In this document: positions 35,621 through 45,719 of the stretch, one piece after another
Layout of the letters: every line of letters starts with the position of its first letter
Position numbering within the stretch: position 1 is the stretch's first letter
NCBI GenBank assembly: GCA_035536995.1
Contig: DATLNB010000011.1
Location: 19,519-83,518 of the forward strand
Length of the DNA: 64,000 nt
DNA from: AV80 sp035536995
GTDB lineage: Bacteria; Verrucomicrobiota; Verrucomicrobiia; Chthoniobacterales; UBA10450
Direction: 5' to 3'
Position numbers and translations under genes: made by a program
Notes under the pieces: model-generated
Databases searched by the model: none
Told to the model about the DNA's origin: nothing
The model's input: only the letters and a program-made list of their open reading frames with translations

Positions 35621-38074
35621 TCATTCGGCGCGGAGGGCGATAATCGGATCGACGCGAGAGGCGCGTCGGGCGGGGAGCCACGAAGCGAGGGCGACGCCCG
35701 CGGAAAGAACCACGGCGGCGGTGAGCCAGGTCAGGGGGCCGACCGTCGGAATATCAGGCCATTGATGTTGAGCAATCCGCGAGGCGCCCCAGGCGGCGAG
35801 GCCTCCCGCCATAAATCCGCAGGCAAGCAACCGTGCGCCCTGAGTAGTGACGAGACGAATGACCGCGGCGCCGGTCGCCCCCAGCGCGAGACGCACTCCG
35901 AATTCCCGGGTCCGGCGGGTTACTTGTAAAGCGAGCAGGCCATAAACGCCGATAGAGGCGAGGAGCAATCCGAGCGCGCCGAAGAGCGAGACGAGAACAA
36001 AGAGGAAACGCTCGGTCACCCACGTCTCCGCGGCTGCGTCTTCGAGTGAGATCATGGCGTAGGCAGCGAGCCGTTGATCGGCGCGGGCCAGTGCGGCCGG
36101 CAAAGACGTGGTTACGCTTTTCGGCTCGCCGGCGCTCTCGACGACGTACGTCATTTCATCGCCGCCGATGGTCAGCCAGCGCGACAACGGAATCGCAATC
36201 GTTCCGACCACTTCGCCATCATTCGGATCGGCGACCGCCTTTGTGTCGCCGACCACGCCAACCACGGTGTACCACGGGCGCGGACTATCGAGCCGGCCAT
36301 GTTTGACCCGTTTACCCAACGGATCCTGTCCCGGCCAGAACTTGCGGGCGAACGATTCGTTTATGATACAGACCTGGGTTCCGTCGGCGCAATCGGTCTC
36401 CGCGAACTCCCGGCCGCGCAAGAGCCGCTGCCCCACGGTTGCGAAATATCCCGGCCCCGCGCCCCGCATGTAAGCGAGGTAAACTCCGCGCGGCTCAGGC
36501 GGCTGGCTTCCATCCGGCACGCAACTGATCAAATTACGCGCTGCTTCCATCGGCGCTGGCGCAGTGACCGCGGCGCTCCGGACGCCGGGCAACGCGCGCA
36601 ATTCCGCCAGCGTCTTCTCGATCGTCCGCAGCCGGGCGTCGGCCGAATCGAAGAGTCGTCCGGACAACATCGCGTTGAAGACGACGCGTCGATCGGTGGC
36701 GAAGCCCCAGGGCTCATGAACGATCTTCCGGAAATATTGGGTCAAACTCAGGCTGCCCATGAGCAGCACCGCGGCGATGGCGATTTCGAGCACTATCAGT
36801 CCGCCGAGCAATTTTCTCGTCCCGCCATCGAGGGTTGCGCCGCGGCCGATGCTGCCGAGGGCGCTGCGCAAGTCTGTGCGGGCGGCTCGCCAGGCCGGCA
36901 GCAATCCAAATCCAATTCCAATCAGCAACATGGCGCCGGTGGCAAAGGCGAAGACCGGCCAGTCGAGCCGGACCGCGTGGTCGAATTCACGGATGGCGCT
37001 GCCTGTTGCATCGGCGCCTTCCGGGCTGAGGCTGATGAGCCCGGGGGTGAGCCAGCCGGCGATTACTATTCCGAAAATCGTTCCGAAGGCGGCGAGGACC
37101 AAGGCCTGGATCAGTCCTTCCCGGATGAGCCGGCCCCGGGTGGCTCCGATTGCCGCCCGCAACGCCATCTCGCCGTCGCGTTCGACGACTCGCGCGAGCA
37201 TTAACCCGGCAAAGTTAGCGGCCGCGATGAGCAACGCGCAAAGACCCGCGCCAGCGATCAAAAGGAGCTTGGGCCGCAAATTGCGCACGAAACTGTCGCG
37301 CAACGGAACCATGTAAGCGCGGAGTGCGTTGTTCTTATCCGGGGCAGCCTGGTTGATCGCCGCGCACATCCGCCGGCCAGCGGCATCGGCCTGCTCGAGA
37401 GAGATTCCGGGCCGAAGCCGGGCAACGCCGTAAAGGTAGCGGTTTGATTGCGAATCGGGCGCAAAATTTAGTCCGATGGGCAGCCAGAATTGCGCGCGAT
37501 ACGGGTGCCGAAACGTCTTCGGCATGACGCCGACGATGGTATAGGCCGCATCATCCAGCCTGATCCTCTGCCCGATAACCTCTTCGCGCCCGCCGAGATT
37601 CCGCTGCCAAAAATCGTGACCAATGATGACAAGCTGCGGACCGCCAGGCTTGTCCTCCGCCTCCGTAAAATTGCGTCCGCGTGCGGGCTGCAGACCGAGG
37701 ACACTGAGGAAATTCGCGCTAATCCGGGCGGCCGGGAAACTCTGGGCGGCTTCTCCCTCACTTGACGCGGTCACGCTCGCGCCTGTCGCGACCCCGATAT
37801 CTTCGAAGATGTCGCGGCCGTGCTCACGCCACTGGTAAACTGTTTTCTCGGCGAGGTTAAGCGTGCTGCTGCGCGCGCCGTTCTCGTCGAAGGTCTCGTA
37901 AAGCCGCACGAGCCGCTCCGCATTTGGAAAGGGCAACGGCCGGAGGAGCGCGCTCTCGATCACGGAAAAGATCGCGGTGTTTGCGCCAATCCCGAGAGCC
38001 AGGGTGGCGATCGCGACGATGGCAAACCCGGGCGATTTCCAAAGCTGGCGAAGCGCGTAGCGAAGATCGTTCAT
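35621..38074 (-). CDS. ADOP-family duplicated permease 10
   Basis: 817 residues. Distinctive first outer domain (ARSSTLNLAEKTVYQWREHG; PKTFRHPYRAQFWLPIGLNF) and second half (CVPDGSQPPEPRGVYLAYM). The core motif is AAANFAGLMLARVVERDGE, well away from CANVANL. In the last core the usual LLF-V-DP loop is replaced by HQWPDIPTVGPLTWLTA. The tail is LPARRASRVDPIIALRAE, in line with the rest. Together with ADOP6 it forms the outlying group by eye. It lies 22 bp before ADOP9; a 271-bp gap with two palindromes separates it from ADOP11. Confidence 0.87.
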   Translation of the reverse strand: MNDLRYALRQLWKSPGFAIVAIATLALGIGANTAIFSVIESALLRPLPFPNAERLVRLYETFDENGARSSTLNLAEKTVYQWREHGRDIFEDIGVATGASVTASSEGEAAQSFPAARISANFLSVLGLQPARGRNFTEAEDKPGGPQLVIIGHDFWQRNLGGREEVIGQRIRLDDAAYTIVGVMPKTFRHPYRAQFWLPIGLNFAPDSQSNRYLYGVARLRPGISLEQADAAGRRMCAAINQAAPDKNNALRAYMVPLRDSFVRNLRPKLLLIAGAGLCALLIAAANFAGLMLARVVERDGEMALRAAIGATRGRLIREGLIQALVLAAFGTIFGIVIAGWLTPGLISLSPEGADATGSAIREFDHAVRLDWPVFAFATGAMLLIGIGFGLLPAWRAARTDLRSALGSIGRGATLDGGTRKLLGGLIVLEIAIAAVLLMGSLSLTQYFRKIVHEPWGFATDRRVVFNAMLSGRLFDSADARLRTIEKTLAELRALPGVRSAAVTAPAPMEAARNLISCVPDGSQPPEPRGVYLAYMRGAGPGYFATVGQRLLRGREFAETDCADGTQVCIINESFARKFWPGQDPLGKRVKHGRLDSPRPWYTVVGVVGDTKAVADPNDGEVVGTIAIPLSRWLTIGGDEMTYVVESAGEPKSVTTSLPAALARADQRLAAYAMISLEDAAAETWVTERFLFVLVSLFGALGLLLASIGVYGLLALQVTRRTREFGVRLALGATGAAVIRLVTTQGARLLACGFMAGGLAAWGASRIAQHQWPDIPTVGPLTWLTAAVVLSAGVALASWLPARRASRVDPIIALRAE

Positions 38075-38125
38075 AAGTCAGAGGTCGGCGATCGAAGATC
38101 GGCGGTCAGATTTCCTCGTTGCGCT

Positions 38126-38240
38126 CCTCGTTCCCAAACTCTGTTTGGGAACGGGCTTGTCTTCGAAACTCTGTTTCGCAACCGGGGCAACAGAGTTGCC
38201 GGGACAACGTCATTCCCAAACAGAGTTTGGGAACGAGAGG
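38126..38240 (-). repeat. 113-bp-class nested palindrome, copy 6
   Basis: Same orientation as the copies at 27728 and 27941. The right end reads GGGAACGAGAGG, so its last pairing is off. It lies between ADOP10 and ADOP11 and is followed at once by a second palindrome family (38254-38332). Confidence 0.9.
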
Positions 38241-38253
38241 TCAATTCTCCGCT

Positions 38254-38332
38254 CGGAGGGACGTGCTTCCGCACGTCCCAGTTAGAACAAAGCGAGGCGT
38301 TCCAGCCGGACGGGCAGAAGCAGGTCCCTCCG
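38254..38332. repeat. Dispersed palindrome 'GGAGGGACGTGCTTC', copy 2
   Basis: Left arm at 38254-38278 (CGGAGGGACGTGCTTCCGCA...) and right arm at 38308-38332 (GGACGGGCAGAAGCAGGTCC...), partly decayed compared with the copy at 9988-10060. It lies 14 bp downstream of the ADOP11 stop in transcription direction. Confidence 0.75.
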
Positions 38333-38345
38333 AAAGATTCAGTCT

Positions 38346-40760
38346 TCATTCGGCATGCAGGGCGACAATGGGATCGACGGCGCTGGCCCGGCGCGCGGGC
38401 AACCAGCAGGCAATGAACGCGACGAGCACAAGCGCCGCCGATAGGAGAAAGAAAGTGAGCGGATCGCTCGCGCTGATCCCGTAGAGGAGCGACGCGATTA
38501 GTCTCGTTAGGCCAAGCGACGCGGCGATACCGAAAACCACACCCGCGGCGACGAGCGTCATCCCCTGCCGCAAAATCAGGCGCAGGACATCGCTCTTTTG
38601 CGCGCCGAGCGCGATCCGGATACCCAGCTCCCGCGTGCGTTGCGCGACCGAATACGAAATCACGCCATACAGACCAATTGCCGCGAGGACGAGCGCCGCG
38701 CCCGCAAAAATACTGAGAAGCAGGACCGTGAATTTCTTCTGGAGCAAGGTCCGGGCGATGAGGTCGTTCATCGTCCGCGGATTGCCGAGAGGGACCGACT
38801 TGTTCACGCTCCAGACCGCCTGCTGCACTCCTGGCAGCACCGTCAGCGGATTCTCCGGCGCGGTCCGGACGGCGATGAAAACCGACGGCCACATCCCCTG
38901 GCCGAGCGGCTGGTAAAGTTCGGGCCGCGGCGCGTGTTCGAGGGCACGATGGCGGACGTTGCCCACCACGCCGACGACCTGAAGCTTTTCGTTGTTCGGT
39001 CCGTAGTTCTCCACAAACTGGCCGATCGGATCTTCACCGGGGAAAACATCTTTTGCGCATTGTTCATTGATGATCGCGACCCGGGCTGAATCCTTTGTGT
39101 CGTGATCGGTGAAGTTGCGCCCGCGGACGAACGGGATGCCCATGGTCTTGAAGTAATCCGGGGTCGCGACCCGGATGTCGGCCTCGTCTTCCTTGGTGCT
39201 GCCGGGGCGGTTGAAGCTGCGCGCGCTGTTGCCGCCGGAGAACGGCAGTCGGCTAACCGCGGCCACATGTTCGACGCCGGGAACGGCCGCAGTCTGCTGG
39301 AGCACCTGTTGATAAAACTGAAGCTGACGATCTTCATCAGCCTTGGCCGAAGCGCCGACGGAAAAGATCAGCAAACGGTCCGGATTAAATCCCGGCGTGA
39401 CCTTGGTCAGGTTCGAGAAGCTTTTGATCATGAGACCCGCGCCGATGAGGAGAACGAGAGACAGACCGACTTCCGTGGCGATCAAAAACCCGCGCCGCCG
39501 GTTGCCCGTTCCGGTGCTGCCGCGCTCGCCCTGTTTCAATGATTCTGCCGGGCTGCTCGTAGCGGAGGAAATTGCAGGGACGAGCCCGAACAGAATTCCG
39601 GTCACGACCGATATGCCGGCGCTGAAGGCGAGGACCTGGCCGTTGAGCCCGATGTCCTTAAAGCTCCGGAGCGCCGGGGGCGCCATTGCCATCAGCAATG
39701 GGATGGCCCACGCGGCCAGGACCGCGCCGATCGCGCCCCCGATGACCGCGAGCAAAACGCTTTCGGTCAGCAACTGCCGGATTAGACGAGCGCGGCTCGC
39801 TCCCATCGCAGCCCGGATCGAAATTTCGCGTGAGCGAGTTGCAGCGCGGGCCAGCAACAGGTTCGCAACATTCGCGCAGCCGATAAAAACAAGGAAACCG
39901 ACCGCGGCAAAAAGAAGGAGCAAGACCGGCCTGAGACCGCCGACGACATCTTCATGCAACGGGGTGACTTTGACGCCGAGGTCGCGGTTATCGTTTGAAT
40001 ACTGCTGCTCGAGACGGCGGCTGATTGCATCCAGCTCGGCGCGCGCTTTTTCAAGAGTGACGCCGGGTTTCAGGCGCGCGAATACGTCGAGATAGTTGCT
40101 CCCGCGGATGGGCCGGGGATCGACATTTGGGCGGAGCGAATTTGTCGGAACGCCGAACGCAGAGGGAACCCAGAGCTCTCCGTAATTATCCGGCATATAA
40201 TTTGGCGGCATAACGCCGACGACAGTGTGCGGTTCGTCGTTGAGCGAGATTTGGCGGCCGATGATGTTGCGATCCGAGGCGAAGCGGCGGGCCCAAAGCT
40301 CCGAGCTGAGAACAACGACGAGGTTGTGGCCCGGCTGTTCGTCCGACGGCTGCAAGGCGCGGCCGAGAATCGGCGTGACGTCGAAAAGCGGGAACATGTT
40401 CGAGGTGGTCATCGTGCCGCGAACGCGTTCCGGGCGATCGCCATCGCTCAGGCTGAATTGCTCGCCGCGTGACGCGCCGAGGTGGGTGAAGACGTCGTTT
40501 TGCGCGGCGTAATCGATGTAGTTTGCAGGCGAAAACGCGCCCTGCGCTACCCCGGTGCTGCGCGTGGTCGGAGAGAGGACCATGAGTTTTTCCGAATCCG
40601 GATAAGGGAGAGGATGAAGGAGCACCCCGTCGATCACGCTGAAGATCGCGGTCGAGCTGGCGATGCCGAGGGCGAGGGTGAGAAGCGCGGCGAAAGTGAA
40701 TCCCGGATTCTTCATCAGCATCCGGATTCCGTAGCGAAGGTCAGCGAAAAGGGTGTTCAT
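38346..40760 (-). CDS. ADOP-family duplicated permease 11
   Basis: 804 residues from the ATG at 40760 (MNTLFADLRYGIRMLMKNPGF). An upstream in-frame ATG at 40829 would overlap ADOP12 by 68 bp and adds nothing family-like, so I reject it. First outer domain with PTTRSTGVAQGAFSPANYID. Core IGCANVANLLLARAATRSRE. The linker has GERGSTGTGNRRRG. The second half carries an acidic loop (SFNRPGSTKEDEADIRV). The tail is LPARRASAVDPIVALHAE, with His for Arg. Only 1 bp separates it from the stop of ADOP12, indicating tight coupling. Confidence 0.88.
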   Translation of the reverse strand: MNTLFADLRYGIRMLMKNPGFTFAALLTLALGIASSTAIFSVIDGVLLHPLPYPDSEKLMVLSPTTRSTGVAQGAFSPANYIDYAAQNDVFTHLGASRGEQFSLSDGDRPERVRGTMTTSNMFPLFDVTPILGRALQPSDEQPGHNLVVVLSSELWARRFASDRNIIGRQISLNDEPHTVVGVMPPNYMPDNYGELWVPSAFGVPTNSLRPNVDPRPIRGSNYLDVFARLKPGVTLEKARAELDAISRRLEQQYSNDNRDLGVKVTPLHEDVVGGLRPVLLLLFAAVGFLVFIGCANVANLLLARAATRSREISIRAAMGASRARLIRQLLTESVLLAVIGGAIGAVLAAWAIPLLMAMAPPALRSFKDIGLNGQVLAFSAGISVVTGILFGLVPAISSATSSPAESLKQGERGSTGTGNRRRGFLIATEVGLSLVLLIGAGLMIKSFSNLTKVTPGFNPDRLLIFSVGASAKADEDRQLQFYQQVLQQTAAVPGVEHVAAVSRLPFSGGNSARSFNRPGSTKEDEADIRVATPDYFKTMGIPFVRGRNFTDHDTKDSARVAIINEQCAKDVFPGEDPIGQFVENYGPNNEKLQVVGVVGNVRHRALEHAPRPELYQPLGQGMWPSVFIAVRTAPENPLTVLPGVQQAVWSVNKSVPLGNPRTMNDLIARTLLQKKFTVLLLSIFAGAALVLAAIGLYGVISYSVAQRTRELGIRIALGAQKSDVLRLILRQGMTLVAAGVVFGIAASLGLTRLIASLLYGISASDPLTFFLLSAALVLVAFIACWLPARRASAVDPIVALHAE

Positions 40761-40761
40761 A

Positions 40762-43185
40762 TTATTCCGCGCGGAGAGCGGTGATGGGGTTAACCCGGCA
40801 GGCGCGGCGGGCGGGGAGCCAGGCCGCAAGGACCGTAATGATCGAAAGGATGAAGCCGACGATCAGATAAGTCGCTGGATCCAGCGGCGAGACACCGAAG
40901 AGAAAACTACGGATCAGGCTGGCCGACGCCGCGACGGCCACAGCACCGATCAGGATGCCAACGCCGAAGAGCCGCAGCCCATGGCCCATGACAAGTCCGC
41001 GGATGTGGGCGGGCCGCGCGCCGAGCGCGAGACGGACCGCAATTTCGCGGAACCGGCGCGCGGCACTGTAGGCCAGCACCCCATACAACCCGACGGCCGC
41101 GAGCAGCAAAGCCAGCCCGGCGAAGATCGTAAGCAAAAACGTCAGCAGTCGCTGCGTCGCCCACGTCTCGGCGACGCGTTCTTCCATCGGGCGAACATCG
41201 TAAACTGGCTGGGCCGGATCGAGCCGGGTGACGATTTCGCGAATGGGTTTCTCCAATCGCTTCACATTGCCGGAGCTTCGGACAAGCAGGGTAAGACCGG
41301 TGCGGCCGACCTGGGTTTGGGCGAAGAATAATCCCGGCGTGGGGGTGGAGTCATCGAAGCCGCGCATCTTCAGATGCGGCACGACGCCGACGATTTCGTA
41401 GAGCCTCGCACCGCCAGGGACCACATCCGATTCGGTATCGACCATCAACCGCTTCCCGAGCGGGTCCTGTCCCTTGAAGGTCATGTCGGCCAGCATCTGG
41501 TCGATAATGACGACGGGCGGTGAATCGGCGCGATCGCCTTCGTTGAAGGTCCGGCCGCGAATCAGGTTCGTCCTGAGCGCGGCGAAATAATCGCCCTGCA
41601 CGACTTCGTAATCGGCCGCCGGTTGCTGGCTCTGGTCGGTCGGCGGTGCGCCTTCCGGTTGGAAATTAATCTGCCAGCCGCTCAGCATCGGCGGGTTCGC
41701 GGCGAACGCGGCGCTCTGCACTCCCGGCAACTTGCGGACTTCGTCGAGCAAAGTGGTCGTGAAATTCAGGATCGGCGGCAGCGCGGTATATTTTGTAAAC
41801 GGAAGTTCGATCCGAGCCGTGAGCATTCCCTGAGGATCGAAGCCGAGCTGCGTCGACTGCATTTTCGCGAAGCTCTTGAGGACGAGGCCTGCCGCGCTCA
41901 GGAGCAGGAGGGTCAACGCGACCTCAACAATGACCAGCCAATCGCGGCTTCGGCGCGCCGATTTGGTCTCCGAACTACCGTGCGAGCCGGCTTGGAGCGC
42001 GACATTGATGTCAGTCCGCGCTGCCTGCCAGGCGGGCCAAAGTCCAAAGAGAATGGTGGTGAGGGTGGCGAGTAGAAAAGTGAAGGCCATCACCCGCCAG
42101 TCGAACCCGAGGCCTTCAAAACGCGGCGCGCCGGCCGGAGCAAAGGCCACCAGCGCATCCCGGCCCCAGGTGGCGAAAACCAGGCCGAGTCCGCCCCCTA
42201 TTGCCGCAATCACAAAGCTCTCGAGCAAAAGTTGCCGGACGATTTGCCCGCGCCCGGCACCCATCGCCGCGCGAACCGCAAACTCCCGGGCGCGTGCGGC
42301 CCCACGCACGGCCAGGAGATTCGCTAAGTTCGCGCAGGCGATGAGCAAAACCAGCGCAACCGCGCCCAGGAGGAGGGCGAGGCTCGTTCGGTAATTGCCG
42401 AGAAGATTGTCGAGGAGCGGCCGGACATCGGCCCCCACGCCGGCATTGGTGGCCGGATAAAGTTTTTCGATTCGGGCGGAGATCGCCTTAATCTCGCCGC
42501 GGGCCTGCTCAACCGTGACGCCATCCTTGAGCCGGCCCCAGCCGAAGAACATCGGGTGGTTCGCGCGGTTCTGCCATCCCGGGACGTTGGCCCGGCGCAT
42601 AAGGGCGAACCACGCGTCAACGCCGTGCGGCGAATCCATCTCGCGCGGCATCACCCCAACGACCGTGATCGGTGTGCCGTGGAACTCTATCGGCCGCCCG
42701 ACTATATTGGGATCGCGATGAAAGGCGCGATCCCACAACCGGTCGCTAATCACCGCCAGCGAGGGGGCACCGGGTTTGTCTTCGTCTTCGGTAAAGGTCC
42801 GGCCGATTTGAGGCAGCAGACCGATGACGTTGAAAAAATTCGCAGTCACGTACGCGACCGCGATGCGTTCCGGTTCGCGGCCGGCGATCCCGCTCAGGTT
42901 CCGTGATTCCAGCCGGCTCAACGCGAGGTGCTCGAACGATTTGCTATCGTTCCGCCAATCGAGGTAATCGGGCAATGCGATTGCCGTGTTCGTTCCGCCG
43001 GTCGTTTCGCTCAGGTAAACGAGCCGCTCCGGGTGCGGGTAAGGCAGCGGCCGGAGGAGAACGTGATTTACCACGCTGAAGATGGCGGAGTTCGCGCCGA
43101 TCCCAAGTGCCAAGGTCAGCACGGCGACAATGGTGAACCCCGGAGATTTACGAAGCTGGCGAAAAGCGAAGCGGAGGTCGTTCAT
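40762..43185 (-). CDS. ADOP-family duplicated permease 12
   Basis: 807 residues. A close relative of ADOP14: shared strings include CANLANLLAxRGAARAREFAV, GWGRLKDGVTxEQA and the RRxREIxVRLALGAxPAxIR core, with PxRxVxFxTMxxRVxETWATxR-type spacing before it. It differs by a first outer domain that uses ADOP14-like LDWRNDSKSFEHLALSRLES with an Arg-rich receptor loop (FALMRRANVPGWQNRANHPM). The tail is LPARRACRVNPITALRAE. It lies 1 bp from ADOP11 and 43 bp from ADOP13. Confidence 0.88.
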   Translation of the reverse strand: MNDLRFAFRQLRKSPGFTIVAVLTLALGIGANSAIFSVVNHVLLRPLPYPHPERLVYLSETTGGTNTAIALPDYLDWRNDSKSFEHLALSRLESRNLSGIAGREPERIAVAYVTANFFNVIGLLPQIGRTFTEDEDKPGAPSLAVISDRLWDRAFHRDPNIVGRPIEFHGTPITVVGVMPREMDSPHGVDAWFALMRRANVPGWQNRANHPMFFGWGRLKDGVTVEQARGEIKAISARIEKLYPATNAGVGADVRPLLDNLLGNYRTSLALLLGAVALVLLIACANLANLLAVRGAARAREFAVRAAMGAGRGQIVRQLLLESFVIAAIGGGLGLVFATWGRDALVAFAPAGAPRFEGLGFDWRVMAFTFLLATLTTILFGLWPAWQAARTDINVALQAGSHGSSETKSARRSRDWLVIVEVALTLLLLSAAGLVLKSFAKMQSTQLGFDPQGMLTARIELPFTKYTALPPILNFTTTLLDEVRKLPGVQSAAFAANPPMLSGWQINFQPEGAPPTDQSQQPAADYEVVQGDYFAALRTNLIRGRTFNEGDRADSPPVVIIDQMLADMTFKGQDPLGKRLMVDTESDVVPGGARLYEIVGVVPHLKMRGFDDSTPTPGLFFAQTQVGRTGLTLLVRSSGNVKRLEKPIREIVTRLDPAQPVYDVRPMEERVAETWATQRLLTFLLTIFAGLALLLAAVGLYGVLAYSAARRFREIAVRLALGARPAHIRGLVMGHGLRLFGVGILIGAVAVAASASLIRSFLFGVSPLDPATYLIVGFILSIITVLAAWLPARRACRVNPITALRAE

Positions 43186-43228
43186 GGGAATTCGGGAATT
43201 TCGATTTTGAGGTTTCGATTGGAGTAAG

Positions 43229-45637
43229 TCATTCGGCGCGAAGCGCGGTAACTGGATTGGCTTTGGCGGCGCGCAAAGCAGGCAAGAGCGCGGCGAGAAG
43301 CCCGATGACGCCGAGGATCAAGGCAACCCCGCCGAAGACGAACGGATCGTAGGCGGCGGTGCGGAAGAGAAGGGTTTCCATTAAACGCGCCACCCCGGCG
43401 GCGGCCAGGAGACCAAGGACAAGGCCCAATGCCGTGAGCCGCACGCCCTGACCGATGACAAGCCGTAAAACATCACGGACCTGGGCCCCGAGGGCGTAGC
43501 GAATCCCGAATTCGCGGGTTCGTTGGGCAACGCTGTAAGCAATCAAACCATAGAGACCGATCCCGGCGAGCAACAACCCGAGGACAGCAAACAGGCTGAA
43601 AAGCGTGAGATAAAGTTGCGGCTGGGTCAGGCTCTGTTTCACCAGCGTCCGCACCGGCGCCACGTCGGAGATTGTCTGCTCGGGATTAAATTCCCAGATC
43701 GCGCGCTGGAGTGTTTGGGACAACGTCTCGACCGGCAGAGAGGAGCGGACGAGCAGGCTCGCGAACGGTGTGCCGCGCTGATTCATGGTCGTGTAAACCT
43801 GAAACGGCGTCTGCACGTTGAGGCCGTTGCGCGGGACATCGCCGACCACGCCGATAATCTCCAGCACGGCCGGGCTCTGTTGCGGGCGATTCGGCGGAAG
43901 CACGAGCCGTTTGCCGATCGGGTCATCGGTCGGGAAAAACTTCTTCGCAGCAGACTGGCTAAGGAGGATCACCTTTGGCGCCTGGTCGTTATCGGTTTCG
44001 GCGAAGGCGCGGCCCGCGATCAACGGGATGTTCATCGTCGAAAAATAGGACGGGCTCACGGAATCGTAGAACGCCGGGGGGAGTTTCGCGGTGTCGTCCG
44101 GCGAACCGTAAATCGAGAAGGTCGCGGGAATCCCCCACGTGAAAGGCATCGTCTGGGTTAACGCGGCCGATTCCACACCTGGCACCGCGCCGATGCGTTC
44201 CAGCAACTGGCGGTAATACTCGCTCCGTTTCGGCCCGTTATCGTAACGCGTAGGCGAAAGCGATAGCACCATGCTGAGCGTGTTCTGGGTCTGGATGCCG
44301 GGATTGACGCTGGTGATGGCGGCGAAGCTTTTCCAGACCAGCCCCGCGCAGACCAGCAGCACGAGGGTCAGCGCAATCTGGCCAATGACCAGCGCGCCGC
44401 GCAAGCGCACCGATTGCAGACCGGCCGAGCCTTTGCTCCCGTCGCGCAGGGAATCGATCGCCTCGACTCGTGTCGCATGCCAGGCCGGGAAGAGGCCGAA
44501 AAGGATTCCGGTCACAACTGCTGTTACGCCGGTGACAGCGAGCACGGCCATGTTCAACGCGATCTCGTCGCTGCGCGGGATCCAATCCTTCGCCAGGCTG
44601 GCGAGAAGCAGATCCAGACCCCAGCTTCCGATCAAAACGCCGCCAATCCCGCCGAGGGCGACGAGGAGCAGCGATTCGACCAGATGGCTGCGCGCGATGG
44701 CGGAGCGGCTCGCGCCGAGCGCGAGACGAATTGCGACTTCCCGTTGTCGCGTCGAGGCGCGGACGAACTGGAGGCCCGCGACGTTTGCGCAGGTGATCAG
44801 CAGAACGAGGAGCGCCGCGCCGACCACCAGCAACAATCCTTCGCGATAATTTCCCACTACCTGATCGCGCAACGGCGAGAGCGTGAACTCCCAGCCTTTG
44901 TAAAATTTGGGATCGGCCTGGGCCAGGCGCCCGCCAATGGTCGAGAGCTCGGCCTGCGCCGTGGCGGCGGTGACCCCGGGTTTGAGCCGGGCGATCACTG
45001 CCCAGAAACGCGCGTTCGCCACCACGTTTTCGCCGCCTTCGTTCGGGAAAATTCGCCAGAGCGCACAGATGTTGAATGGATCCTTGAAGGTGCGCGGCAT
45101 GACGCCGATGACCTCGTGGGGCGCGTCGTCGAGGGTGACGAATTCGCCGACAATCTCAGTGCGGCCGCCGAATCGTTTCTGCCAAAGATCGTAACTGAGA
45201 ATGACGCTCGGCTTGGCCCCGGCGTTTGCATCCTCACGCGTGAACGTGCGACCGAGCAGCGCCTTTTCGCCGAGCACCTTGAAGTAATCCTGCGTAACCA
45301 GGCTGCTGGTCAGCGATGTAGGCTTTTCGATGCCGGTCAGGTTGTCGTAGTTGTAGCGACCCGCGGCGAAGGCCTCGAAAGAGGTGACCTGCTTCTCCAC
45401 TTCGCGGAAACCGGCGGGCGCGAACCCGAGCCCTTTCAGGTTCTCCTGGAAATTGCGCGACTGCACCATGACGAGGTGGTCCGAATCCGGGTATGGAAGC
45501 GGCGAGAGCAGGACCGCGTTGACGACAGTGAAGATCGCGGTGTTCGCGCCGATCCCCAGCGCGAGCGTAAGCACGGCCACGAAAGTAAATCCAGGAGATT
45601 TGCGGAGCTGGCGGAGGGCGTAGCGCAGATTGTTCAT
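43229..45637 (-). CDS. ADOP-family duplicated permease 13
   Basis: 802 residues. First outer domain with NLKGLGFAPAGFREVEKQ and a Cys-containing loop FNICALWRIFPNEGGENV. The core motif is TCANVAGLQFVRASTRQRE. The second half has PNRPQQSPAVLEIIGVVGD and an EQTISDVAPVRTLVKQSLTQ stretch. The tail PALRAAKANPVTALRAE lacks the Arg pair of PARRA. It separates the near-identical-type pair ADOP12 and ADOP14, from which it is clearly distinct. The leader has the CCTCCGACCTCTGACTTA words (45646-45664, opposite strand). Confidence 0.88.
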   Translation of the reverse strand: MNNLRYALRQLRKSPGFTFVAVLTLALGIGANTAIFTVVNAVLLSPLPYPDSDHLVMVQSRNFQENLKGLGFAPAGFREVEKQVTSFEAFAAGRYNYDNLTGIEKPTSLTSSLVTQDYFKVLGEKALLGRTFTREDANAGAKPSVILSYDLWQKRFGGRTEIVGEFVTLDDAPHEVIGVMPRTFKDPFNICALWRIFPNEGGENVVANARFWAVIARLKPGVTAATAQAELSTIGGRLAQADPKFYKGWEFTLSPLRDQVVGNYREGLLLVVGAALLVLLITCANVAGLQFVRASTRQREVAIRLALGASRSAIARSHLVESLLLVALGGIGGVLIGSWGLDLLLASLAKDWIPRSDEIALNMAVLAVTGVTAVVTGILFGLFPAWHATRVEAIDSLRDGSKGSAGLQSVRLRGALVIGQIALTLVLLVCAGLVWKSFAAITSVNPGIQTQNTLSMVLSLSPTRYDNGPKRSEYYRQLLERIGAVPGVESAALTQTMPFTWGIPATFSIYGSPDDTAKLPPAFYDSVSPSYFSTMNIPLIAGRAFAETDNDQAPKVILLSQSAAKKFFPTDDPIGKRLVLPPNRPQQSPAVLEIIGVVGDVPRNGLNVQTPFQVYTTMNQRGTPFASLLVRSSLPVETLSQTLQRAIWEFNPEQTISDVAPVRTLVKQSLTQPQLYLTLFSLFAVLGLLLAGIGLYGLIAYSVAQRTREFGIRYALGAQVRDVLRLVIGQGVRLTALGLVLGLLAAAGVARLMETLLFRTAAYDPFVFGGVALILGVIGLLAALLPALRAAKANPVTALRAE

Positions 45638-45719
45638 AACGCGTAAGTCAGAGGTCGGAGGTCAGAAGCCGGTTCTCGTCTCTCGTCACATATCACTCGT
45701 CACAGATTCGGGTTTTTGT

